Positions 1-4,882 of a stretch of DNA of 6,808 nucleotides are shown one piece after another. Position 1 is the stretch's first letter. Every line of letters begins with the position of its first letter. Where the stretch lies: the NCBI GenBank assembly GCA_017743275.1, contig JAGHZG010000083.1:1-6808 (forward strand), read 5' to 3'. A program made the translations under genes and the position numbers. The notes below the pieces were generated by a model that saw only the letters and a program-made list of their open reading frames with translations, was not told where the DNA came from and searched no databases. This DNA comes from Chloroflexota bacterium (lineage in GTDB: Bacteria > Chloroflexota > Anaerolineae > B4-G1 > DUEL01).

Positions 1-19
1 AGATGTGTATAAGAGACAG
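1..19 (+). other. Nextera/Tn5 mosaic-end adapter remnant (sequencing artefact)
   Basis: The first 19 bases, AGATGTGTATAAGAGACAG, match exactly the Tn5 transposase mosaic end used in tagmentation libraries. It sits at the extreme edge of the window and reads inward, as expected for an untrimmed adapter carried into an assembly. Genomic sequence starts at base 20. Any protein predicted across this edge would begin with the adapter-encoded peptide MCIRDR. Confidence 0.96.
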
Positions 20-326
20 GGGTCATCCCCTCCACCGCCAGGGAGAGCACCGGTCGGGCGACAAAGGGGATCAGCCCCACCAGCCAGGCTCCCCAGATAG
101 CGATCTCGTAGAAAGTGGCGGGGCGGGGGGAACGGTCGGCCCAGCGGCCTCCCAGAAAGTAGCCCACCGTCAGGTAGAGGAGAATGAGACCGATGATGGC
201 CGCCCATACCGGCAGCGACTCGCCGAAGTAGGGGGCCAGCAGGCGGGAGGCGGCCAGTTCCGCCCCCAGGGTGACCGCGCCGCCCAGGAAGGCCGTCAAA
301 TAGAGCCAGCGGGATTCCGTGCGCAC
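20..326 (-). CDS. Spermidine-synthase-like membrane protein, N-terminal part (partial)
   Basis: This is a 102-residue N-terminal fragment whose 3' part lies beyond the contig end. I read it on the minus strand from a GTG at 326. Segments at about residues 8-24, 38-60 and 74-95 are hydrophobic. The stretch from about 27 to 66 (SRLLAPYFGES, then VGYFLGGRWADR) resembles the membrane domain fused ahead of a spermidine-synthase-like methyltransferase domain in many bacteria: LAPYFG followed by GYxLGGRxADR is its usual signature. The methyltransferase domain itself is not in the window, so the activity is unknown. The start is uncertain: the frame stays open upstream into the repeat region at 351-533, and no strong ribosome binding site precedes the GTG. 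It lies on the same strand as the metal-binding lipoprotein gene, 224 bases downstream of it. An MFS-type transporter is the alternative, but the motif order favours the spermidine-synthase-like family. Confidence 0.72.
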
Positions 327-350
327 GTGTCCCTGTCCGTTTATGATAGC

Positions 351-533
351 GTAGCGCAGACTGTTCGCCTGCACCCCACAGGCCTGGCGGCCTGCGCTAC
401 AAAATACCGCCTACTTACTCCCTCTGTTGATGACAGTGTAGCACAGGCTGTTTAGCCGGCACCCAGGCCCGGCGGCCTGCGACACGTGGCGCAGGCTGTC
501 GGCCTGCAATGCAGGCCCGGCGGCCTGCGCTCC
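351..533. repeat. Three degenerate copies of a GC-rich hairpin repeat
   Basis: Three related units lie at about 351-400, 438-485 and 486-533. All share a 17-base core, CAGGCCYGGCGGCCTGC (379-395, 464-480, 512-528), which folds as CAGGCC / GGCCTG around a 4-base loop. Unit 1 also has perfect 9-base outer arms, GTAGCGCAG (351-359) and CTGCGCTAC (392-400). Units 2 and 3 keep decayed versions of these arms. In unit 3 the arm at 511-517 can instead pair with 501-507 around AAT, giving two mutually exclusive hairpins. The units fill the space between two minus-strand genes. They resemble REP-type dispersed elements. With no T-run following them they are not canonical terminators, though they could still stabilise or end the upstream transcript. 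I see no gene in 327-550. Confidence 0.8.
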
Positions 534-550
534 AGTAGTTACGCGCCCGT

Positions 551-1522
551 TTACTTCAGCGCGCTGACAATAGCGTTGACGTTGTAGCGGATCAGGTCAA
601 TGTAACTCTCCACGCCGCTCCCCGGCCCGCCCAGGGAGTCGGTGTAGAGGGTGACCAGCGCGACCCCCGTATCCCGCGCCACCTGTTCGGCCAGTTTGGG
701 ATTGACCGTCGTCTCGGCGAAGACCGCGGGGACGCCAAACTGGCGGATGGCTTCCACCAGGGCGGCAATCTCTCGGGCCGAGGGCTCCGCCCCAGGGCTG
801 ATGGGGTAGACCGCCGCGACCTGCTCAAAGCCGTACCGGTCGGCAAAGTAGCCCAGAACGGGGTGGTTGGTGACCAGTTTGCGGTTCCGGGGCGGCACCC
901 GGGCTACCTGCTCCAGAACCCAGGCGTCCAGCGCCTCCAGTTCCGCCCGATAGGCCGCAGCGTTGGCCGCGTAGCGGTCGGCGTGGGCGGGGTCCAGCGC
1001 GCTCAGCGCCTGTCGGATGTTCTCCACCCAGATCAGGACATTCCGCACATCCAGCCAGACGTGCGGGTCGGCCTCGCCGCGGGCGTGGGATTCTTCCTCT
1101 TCCCCTTCGTCCTCGTCCTCTTCCAGAAGACGGGGCTGGATGCCCGCCGAGACCGGCACGACAGGGACGTCGCCCACGTTCCGCAGCATGCGCTCCAGGA
1201 ACCCCTCCAGCCCCAGCCCGTTGACGAAGAGGACGTGTGCCCGGGCCACTGCGGTCAGGTCGGCTGGGGTGGGCTCGTAGGTATGGGGGTCGGCGCCGGG
1301 AGGGAGGAGGACGGTCAACTGGATGGCATCGCCGCCCACCCGGGCCACCACGTCGCCCACGATGGTCGTTGTGGCCACCACGCGCAGGCGCTCCCCCGCT
1401 CCCCGCGGGGCCGGGGAGAGGGCAGGGAGCACCTCCGCCTCCGGTTCGGGGGGAGGCGTCGGCCGGACACAGGCGGCCAGCAGCGCCGGCAGCAGAACCA
1501 GCAAAACCGCAAATTTTCGCAT
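551..1522 (-). CDS. Metal ABC transporter substrate-binding lipoprotein, ZnuA/TroA type
   Basis: This 323-residue protein is a complete periplasmic or surface metal-binding protein of the cluster A-I (TroA/ZnuA/PsaA) family, normally delivering Zn2+ or Mn2+ to an ABC permease. A hydrophobic signal at residues 3-17 ends in the lipobox LAAC, giving Cys18 as the lipidated residue. A Pro/Glu linker follows. Likely metal ligands are His80 (ADPHTYEPTP), His154 (ADPHVWLD), His220 (TNHPVLGYF) and Asp295 (YTDSL). Histidine at the third position is the ZnuA/TroA pattern; PsaA-type manganese binders have Glu, so zinc is favoured by inference. The loop before His154 (about 134-151) is strongly acidic, with one His, unlike the His-rich loop of many ZnuA proteins. 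The ATG at 1522 is preceded by GAGGT with about 8 bases between it and the start. No ATPase or permease partner is adjacent. The linker at residues 36-45 is encoded by a palindromic repeat. Confidence 0.93.
   Translation of the reverse strand: MRKFAVLLVLLPALLAACVRPTPPPEPEAEVLPALSPAPRGAGERLRVVATTTIVGDVVARVGGDAIQLTVLLPPGADPHTYEPTPADLTAVARAHVLFVNGLGLEGFLERMLRNVGDVPVVPVSAGIQPRLLEEDEDEGEEEESHARGEADPHVWLDVRNVLIWVENIRQALSALDPAHADRYAANAAAYRAELEALDAWVLEQVARVPPRNRKLVTNHPVLGYFADRYGFEQVAAVYPISPGAEPSAREIAALVEAIRQFGVPAVFAETTVNPKLAEQVARDTGVALVTLYTDSLGGPGSGVESYIDLIRYNVNAIVSALK
1390..1430. repeat. Palindromic GC-rich repeat inside the lipoprotein linker codons
   Basis: Nested inverted arms are visible: GCTCCC (1390-1395) with GGGAGC (1425-1430), and CTCCCC (1399-1404) with GGGGAG (1413-1418). 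They lie within the lipoprotein gene and encode SPAPRGAGER in the unstructured region after the lipidated cysteine. From memory, this peptide is what a common palindromic repeat of GC-rich environmental genomes encodes when it lands in frame. The placement in a flexible linker would be tolerated by the protein. Confidence 0.6.
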
Positions 1523-1555
1523 CTCGCCACCTCAACTTGCCGCAGGTTGCGGGAT

Positions 1556-1583
1556 ATGGTAGCACAGTTTGGGTAAACGTCAA
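1556..1583 (-). promoter_or_regulatory. Candidate sigma-70 promoter of the metal-binding lipoprotein
   Basis: On the minus strand TTGACG (1583-1578; five of six bases match the -35 consensus) is followed by a 16-base spacer and TACCAT (1561-1556; four of six match the -10). TGC directly before the -10 gives an extended -10 (TGn). The transcript would begin near 1549, leaving a leader of roughly 27 bases with the ribosome binding site. I looked for an AT-rich Zur-type palindrome here and did not find a convincing one. Confidence 0.5.
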
Positions 1584-1591
1584 GCACGCTG

Positions 1592-1674
1592 ATCGCGAAT
1601 CGCTTATCGCTTATCGCGAATCGCTTATCGCTTATCGCTTATCGCTTATCGCGAATCGCTTATCGCTTATCGCT
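1592..1674 (-). repeat. Heptanucleotide tandem array 1 (GCGATAA / GCGATTC)
   Basis: Eleven complete 7-base units run from 1592 to 1668, followed by a 6-base partial unit to 1674. On the plus strand the units are ATCGCGA (a) or ATCGCTT (t), in the order a t t a t t t t a t t. On the minus strand these are GCGATTC and GCGATAA, so the GCGAT core is invariant and only two bases vary. The array ends 8 bases from the -35 of the promoter proposed for the lipoprotein gene and points in its direction of transcription. There are no spacers, so it is not CRISPR. The open frames through it are a by-product of the 7-base period. Confidence 0.93.
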
Positions 1675-1750
1675 ATCCCCACCCCTCAGGTTTGGCCTTT
1701 TCACCCGCGGGAATAGAAATAGCGACTTCGCCGTCCGCCGCAACCCCTTC

Positions 1751-1797
1751 AATCCCCCTCTGTGCCGCGAAGCGGCAGCGGGGAAAGGGAGAGGGAG
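1751..1797. repeat. Palindromic GC-rich repeat with TGCCGC-GAA-GCGGCA hairpin
   Basis: A perfect 6-base stem with a 3-base loop lies at 1763-1777 (TGCCGC, GAA, GCGGCA). It is flanked by a C-run on the left (1753-1758) and purine-rich G-runs on the right (1779-1797), which could extend the stem imperfectly. It sits in non-coding sequence between two divergent genes, so it cannot terminate either of their transcripts. It looks like a dispersed intergenic palindromic element, possibly related to the one at 1390-1430. Confidence 0.55.
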
Positions 1798-1870
1798 GAG
1801 AACAATCCGATAGCAGGCTCAAAAGGGCCCCAAACGGCTCAGGAAGATCAAATTGCACACAACAGACTTT

Positions 1871-1958
1871 ATCGGAAATAGGACGCGGATGAACGCGGAT
1901 GGACACGGATTTCTCCTAAATCAAGGCATAATCCTGAAACCGCGCTCTAATTTCCGAT
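1871..1958. repeat. Segment bounded by 9-base inverted repeats, with internal 10-base direct repeats
   Basis: ATCGGAAAT (1871-1879) and its exact reverse complement ATTTCCGAT (1950-1958) bound an 88-base segment. Inside the left half are three 10-base direct repeats at 1881-1910 of the form RRACRCGGAT (ggacgcggat, gaacgcggat, ggacacggat). The outline is that of a small non-autonomous element, but no target-site duplication is visible, so the mobile interpretation is weak. The remainder of 1675-1870, apart from the hairpin at 1763-1777, shows no gene or other structure I can support. Confidence 0.5.
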
Positions 1959-1975
1959 GAACTCTAACGTAACCT

Positions 1976-2192
1976 GCGATGCACGATATGCGCTACGCGG
2001 TGTGCGATATGCGATATGCGATATGCGATATGCGATATGCGATACGCGATATGCGATATGCGATACGCGATATGCGATACGCGATACGCGATATGCGATA
2101 TGCGATATGCGATACGCGATACGCGATACGCGATATGCGATACGCGATACGCGATACGCGATATGCGATACGCGATATGCGATACGCGCTGT
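1976..2192 (+). repeat. Heptanucleotide tandem array 2 (GCGATAT / GCGATAC)
   Basis: The 217 bases hold 31 units in unbroken 7-base phase. The 26 central units (2004-2185) are all GCGATAY, with no substitution other than the last base. Four decayed units precede them (GCGATGC, ACGATAT, GCGCTAC, GCGGTGT) and one follows (GCGCTGT). The right end abuts the expected -35 position of the downstream operon promoter. The strict core with worn edges is what repeated slippage or conversion in the interior would leave. Peptides such as RYAICDM read through it in every frame and are not genes. Confidence 0.96.
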
Positions 2193-2210
2193 GGTCTATT
2201 TCCCGCATTC

Positions 2211-2219
2211 TGGTATAAT
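2211..2219 (+). promoter_or_regulatory. Extended -10 promoter (TGG-TATAAT) of the HAD/TA/ABC operon
   Basis: A perfect TATAAT at 2214-2219 is preceded by TGG at 2211-2213, the extended -10 arrangement. The -35 position (about 2191-2196, GTGGTC) is poor, which an extended -10 can compensate for. The usual distance puts the transcription start at about 2226, only 3-5 bases before the ATG at 2230. The transcript is therefore predicted to be leaderless or nearly so. Confidence 0.75.
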
Positions 2220-2229
2220 AGAGCCCGTT

Positions 2230-2943
2230 ATGGAGAAGATAGCCTTAATTTTAGACGCCGACGACACCCTCTGGGAGAACAACATCTTCTACGAAGAGGC
2301 GACAGACGCCTTCGCCGAACGGATGGCCCGGGAGGGGTTTGACCCCCGGCGGGCCCGGGAGACCCTGGACCGGATAGAACAGGAGCGCGTCCCCGTCTAC
2401 GGCTACGCGCCCCAGGAGTTCGCCCGCAGTCTGGTGCTGACCTACCACCAACTCTGCCAGGAGGACGGGCGGATCCCCCGGCCCGAGGTGGAGGCAGAAG
2501 TGGAGGCCATCGGCAACCGGGTGGTGGAGTACCCCATCATCCTGCTGGACGGCGTCGCCGAGACGGTGGCTGCCCTCTCCCGCCACTGTCGCCTCTTCCT
2601 GCTGACCAAAGGCGACCCGAAGGTCCAGCGCGACAAGGTGGACCGGTCGGGGCTGGCTCCCCACTTTGAGGCCATCCACATCGTCCCCGAGAAGAGGCCG
2701 GAAGTCCTGCAGGACCTGCTGGTCCGGCACAACCTGGACCCGCGCCAGACGTGGATGGTGGGCAACAGCCCCCGCTCCGACGTCAATCCGGCCCTGGCCG
2801 CGGGGATTGGCGCCATCCACATCCCCTACCACCGCCCGTGGTCCTGGGAGGAAGTGCCCGTCGCCGACCCGGAACGGGTGGTCCGCCTCTCGCGCTTCCG
2901 CGACCTTCTCCAACTTTTCCCCCCACCGGAGGACGAGCCGTGA
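2230..2943 (+). CDS. HAD-superfamily hydrolase (phosphatase-like)
   Basis: This 237-residue protein carries all four HAD motifs. Motif I is LDADDTLWEN with nucleophile Asp9 and acid/base Asp11. Motif II is Thr126 in LLTKGD, motif III Lys155 in VPEKRP, and motif IV GNSPRSDVNPA (178-188). The region between about 16 and 100 is the helical cap. The expected activity is hydrolysis of a small phosphorylated metabolite in the cytoplasm; the substrate cannot be told. The frame is open upstream through the heptad array, but ATG 2230 is chosen because motif I begins directly after it and the promoter lies at 2211-2219. No Shine-Dalgarno sequence precedes it, in line with leaderless translation. Its end overlaps the start of the next gene by 4 bases (GTGA). 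It is distinct from the two HAD domains of that gene, which use a DWGGVL motif I. Confidence 0.9.
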   Translation: MEKIALILDADDTLWENNIFYEEATDAFAERMAREGFDPRRARETLDRIEQERVPVYGYAPQEFARSLVLTYHQLCQEDGRIPRPEVEAEVEAIGNRVVEYPIILLDGVAETVAALSRHCRLFLLTKGDPKVQRDKVDRSGLAPHFEAIHIVPEKRPEVLQDLLVRHNLDPRQTWMVGNSPRSDVNPALAAGIGAIHIPYHRPWSWEEVPVADPERVVRLSRFRDLLQLFPPPEDEP

Positions 2944-4205
2944 TCCGTGCAGTCATTTGGGACTGGGGCGGCGTGCTGATGCGCACCATGGACATCCGGC
3001 CGCGCATGGCCTGGGAGCGGCGGCTGCGCCTGCCCCCCGGCACGCTGGCGAATACCTTCTTCGGAAGTCAGTCCTGGGAGCGGGCCCAGCGGGGCGAGAG
3101 TTCGCTGGACGACGTCTGGGCCGAGGTGGCCGACCGGCTGGGAATCAGCCCGACCGACCTCCCTGCCCTGCGGCGGGACTTCTGGGCCGGCGATCATCTG
3201 GACGAGGAACTGGTCGGGCTGATCCGGGAACTGCGCCGGGCCGGCATCCGTATGGCACTCCTGAGCAATCACCCCACCCGTCTCTACCGTCTCCTGGCGG
3301 GTCGGGGGCTGATGACGCTCTTTGACACCGTTGTGGTCTCCGGGGAAGAGGGCCTCACGAAGCCCGACCCCGCCATCTACCGCCTCACTCTGGACCGCCT
3401 GGGAGTGGCGCCGGAGGAGGCCGTCTTCGTGGACGACTGGAGGCCCAATGTGGAGGGTGCCCGGCAGTTGGGGATGACCGGATTGTACTTCCAGGGCGCC
3501 CTCCATTTGCGGCGGGCCCTGGCGGATGCCGGGCTCCCCGTCCGTCCCCCCGTGCTCCGGCCCCTTCCGGGCATCCGCGCCGTCATCTTTGACTGGGGCG
3601 GCGTCCTCTCCCCGCTGGACTTTCTGAAACAGACCCCCCAGTGGGAGGCCCGGCTGGGCCTGCCATCGGGCACGCTGGACCGGGTCCTCTGGGGGCCGGA
3701 GTGGAAGTTGCTGGAAATGGGCGCCATCTCCCAGGAGGAATACGACCACCATCTGATGCGCGCCCTGGGCCTGCCCGACCGGGAGGCTGTCCAGCAATTC
3801 TACCGGGAGTACTACGCCAGTGACGGCCTGCATCCGGGCGTCGTTGCCGCCGTCCGAAGCCTGCGGGGACGGTATCGGGTGGCCTTGCTCACCAACGCTT
3901 TCCCCGGGCACGCGGAGTCCCTGCAGCGGCGGCACGGTTTTGACCCTCGCGCCGAGTTTGACCTGTACGTGAACTCTGCCGAAGTGGGGCTGGCCAAACC
4001 CGACCCGGCCATCTACCAACTGACGCTGGACCGGCTGGGCGTGCGGCCGGAGGAGGCCATCTTCATAGACGACCAAGTCCGCAACACCGACGCGGCCCAT
4101 CTGCTGGGCATCCACACCATCGTCTGCGCCGACGTTGAGACTGCCCTGGCCGACCTCTCTGCCCTGCTGGGGCATCCGGTGGGAGAAGTGAAGGGAGAAA
4201 AATGA
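2940..4205 (+). CDS. Tandem two-domain HAD-superfamily protein (fused duplicate, YihX-like)
   Basis: This is a 421-residue protein with two complete HAD domains in one frame. Domain 1 (about 1-195) has nucleophile Asp8 in WDWGGVL, Ser109 in LLSN, Lys141 in TKPDP and DD165-166. Domain 2 (about 212-411) has Asp218 in FDWGGVL, Thr318 in LLTN, Lys353 in AKPDP and DD377-378. The second motif I Asp is Gly in both, as in the YihX and epoxide-hydrolase N-terminal-like group. The C-terminal cores are close: 28 of 41 residues match between 138-178 and 350-390. The caps differ much more. A Pro-rich linker (about 199-211) joins the domains. The GTG start at 2940 is supported by GGAGG seven bases upstream and by a GTGA overlap with the previous stop; the frame is open further upstream, but that sequence is a shadow of the preceding gene. 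Both domains may be active phosphatases with different substrates, or one may be structural. Confidence 0.9.
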   Translation: MIRAVIWDWGGVLMRTMDIRPRMAWERRLRLPPGTLANTFFGSQSWERAQRGESSLDDVWAEVADRLGISPTDLPALRRDFWAGDHLDEELVGLIRELRRAGIRMALLSNHPTRLYRLLAGRGLMTLFDTVVVSGEEGLTKPDPAIYRLTLDRLGVAPEEAVFVDDWRPNVEGARQLGMTGLYFQGALHLRRALADAGLPVRPPVLRPLPGIRAVIFDWGGVLSPLDFLKQTPQWEARLGLPSGTLDRVLWGPEWKLLEMGAISQEEYDHHLMRALGLPDREAVQQFYREYYASDGLHPGVVAAVRSLRGRYRVALLTNAFPGHAESLQRRHGFDPRAEFDLYVNSAEVGLAKPDPAIYQLTLDRLGVRPEEAIFIDDQVRNTDAAHLLGIHTIVCADVETALADLSALLGHPVGEVKGEK

Positions 4206-4531
4206 AAGCCACAACTGTATCCGATGTGGTGGACGTATTTCTTGCACTGCCGCAGGAAGAGCAAGAAGAAATCTTCCAGATTGGCGCGGCATTCCGGCTG
4301 GTGGACCTGCGAAAACAACTGGCGCTGGCTGAGGAGAACATCGGAAGATTTGAAGCCCGGTACGGTATGACCCTGGATGAACTGGAAAATCAGGGCCTGC
4401 CCGAAGACGCGGACTACCAAATGCACGAAGATTACGTGGAATGGCATTACTGGGTCAACGTTCGGGACAGGACGCGACAAATGCTGAACATATTGGAGAA
4501 GTTCTCCAGGATACCGGGAGCAGGCGTGTGA
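4202..4531 (+). CDS. Small coiled-coil protein, putative antitoxin partner of the downstream TumE-like protein
   Basis: This 109-residue, mostly helical, acidic protein has no recognised catalytic motif. A short N-terminal helical part (SDVVDVFLALPQEEQEEI) is followed by a likely coiled coil at about 33-53, then RYGMTLDELENQGLPEDADY and an aromatic segment, VEWHYWVN (79-86). Small proteins with a coiled coil followed by YGMxxxE and a DDADxxEW-like tail commonly sit beside DUF6516/TumE-like genes. That association is recalled, not searched, so the antitoxin role is inference. It starts in an ATGA overlap with the tandem HAD gene, with GGGAG at 4193-4197 as ribosome binding site, and ends in a one-base TGATG overlap with the next gene. 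GC is about 48% in its first 60 bases (29 of 60), well below its neighbours, suggesting a different origin. Confidence 0.72.
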   Translation: MKATTVSDVVDVFLALPQEEQEEIFQIGAAFRLVDLRKQLALAEENIGRFEARYGMTLDELENQGLPEDADYQMHEDYVEWHYWVNVRDRTRQMLNILEKFSRIPGAGV

Positions 4532-4875
4532 TGCGGGCGAGAATTCTGGAGATTTACAACAAATATGGCGACTACATTGTAGAACTTATCCCGCTCAGGG
4601 TAGAAGAAGAGTACCTGAAGATCGTTATCCGTCTACCGGACAACTCTACCCTCAGGGTTACCGAAGAATGGCAAGGGGCACGTCTGGTACGTTACAGTTA
4701 TTTCTGGCTGACACCGGACCATCGGCTCAAGACGGGCTGGGACAATGCTCCTCACCACAAACATCTGGAAACCTTCCCTCACCACAAACACGTGGGTTGG
4801 AAGGGCGACTGTCAAAATTCAGAGGAAACTTGCCTGGAAGACGTTATGGACGTCATCCTCAAGGAACTGAGGTAA
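4531..4875 (+). CDS. DUF6516/TumE-like protein, putative toxin
   Basis: This is a 114-residue protein. Its hallmark is the His-rich stretch at 70-89, beginning WDNAPHH and ending FPHHKHVG, followed by an acidic C-terminal helix (SEETCLEDVMDVILKEL). That WDNAPHHxxLxTFPHHKH pattern is what I know from DUF6516, which I recall being named as a TumE-type toxin-antitoxin component. The His/Asp cluster could be catalytic, but the mechanism is not evident from sequence. The upstream part is predicted beta-rich, with an aromatic segment RYSYFWL. Start ATG 4531 overlaps the previous stop by one base; the longer reading from 4441 would run deep into the upstream gene and is rejected. The 60 bases from 4561 are 43% GC (26 of 60), against 80% (48 of 60) in bases 5041-5100 of the ABC gene. 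The pair is therefore likely an acquired module. Confidence 0.8.
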   Translation: MRARILEIYNKYGDYIVELIPLRVEEEYLKIVIRLPDNSTLRVTEEWQGARLVRYSYFWLTPDHRLKTGWDNAPHHKHLETFPHHKHVGWKGDCQNSEETCLEDVMDVILKELR

Positions 4876-4882
4876 CTGCCTG

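Noticed and set aside
3..455. Plus-strand 150-residue open frame starting MCIRDR
   Set aside because: It starts inside the sequencing adapter, runs antisense to the spermidine-synthase-like membrane domain and ends in the hairpin repeats. It shows no protein family features.
490..550. Rho-independent terminator after the metal-binding lipoprotein gene
   Set aside because: GC-rich hairpins are present on the minus strand after the stop codon, but no run of T follows them. They are better described as repeat units.
1523..1591. Zur or other metal-regulator operator upstream of the metal-binding lipoprotein
   Set aside because: Zinc regulation would be expected for the family, but I found no AT-rich palindrome of the right size around the proposed promoter.
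1592..2192. CRISPR array
   Set aside because: Both repeat blocks are directly adjacent 7-base units with no unique spacers, and no cas genes are present.
1957..2229. N-terminal extension of the HAD protein and other frames through the heptad array (RYAICDM/RYAIRDT peptides, both strands)
   Set aside because: A 7-base repeat without stop codons is open in every frame. The HAD motif I directly follows ATG 2230 and the promoter lies between the array and that ATG.
2826..4292. Minus-strand 488-residue open frame
   Set aside because: It is the antisense shadow of the tandem HAD gene, which has complete catalytic motifs, a ribosome binding site and coupled neighbours. The antisense peptide has no recognisable domains.
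4441..4530. Upstream extension of the TumE-like protein to ATG 4441
   Set aside because: It would overlap the preceding gene by 91 bases. ATG 4531 gives a one-base overlap and a product of ordinary family length.
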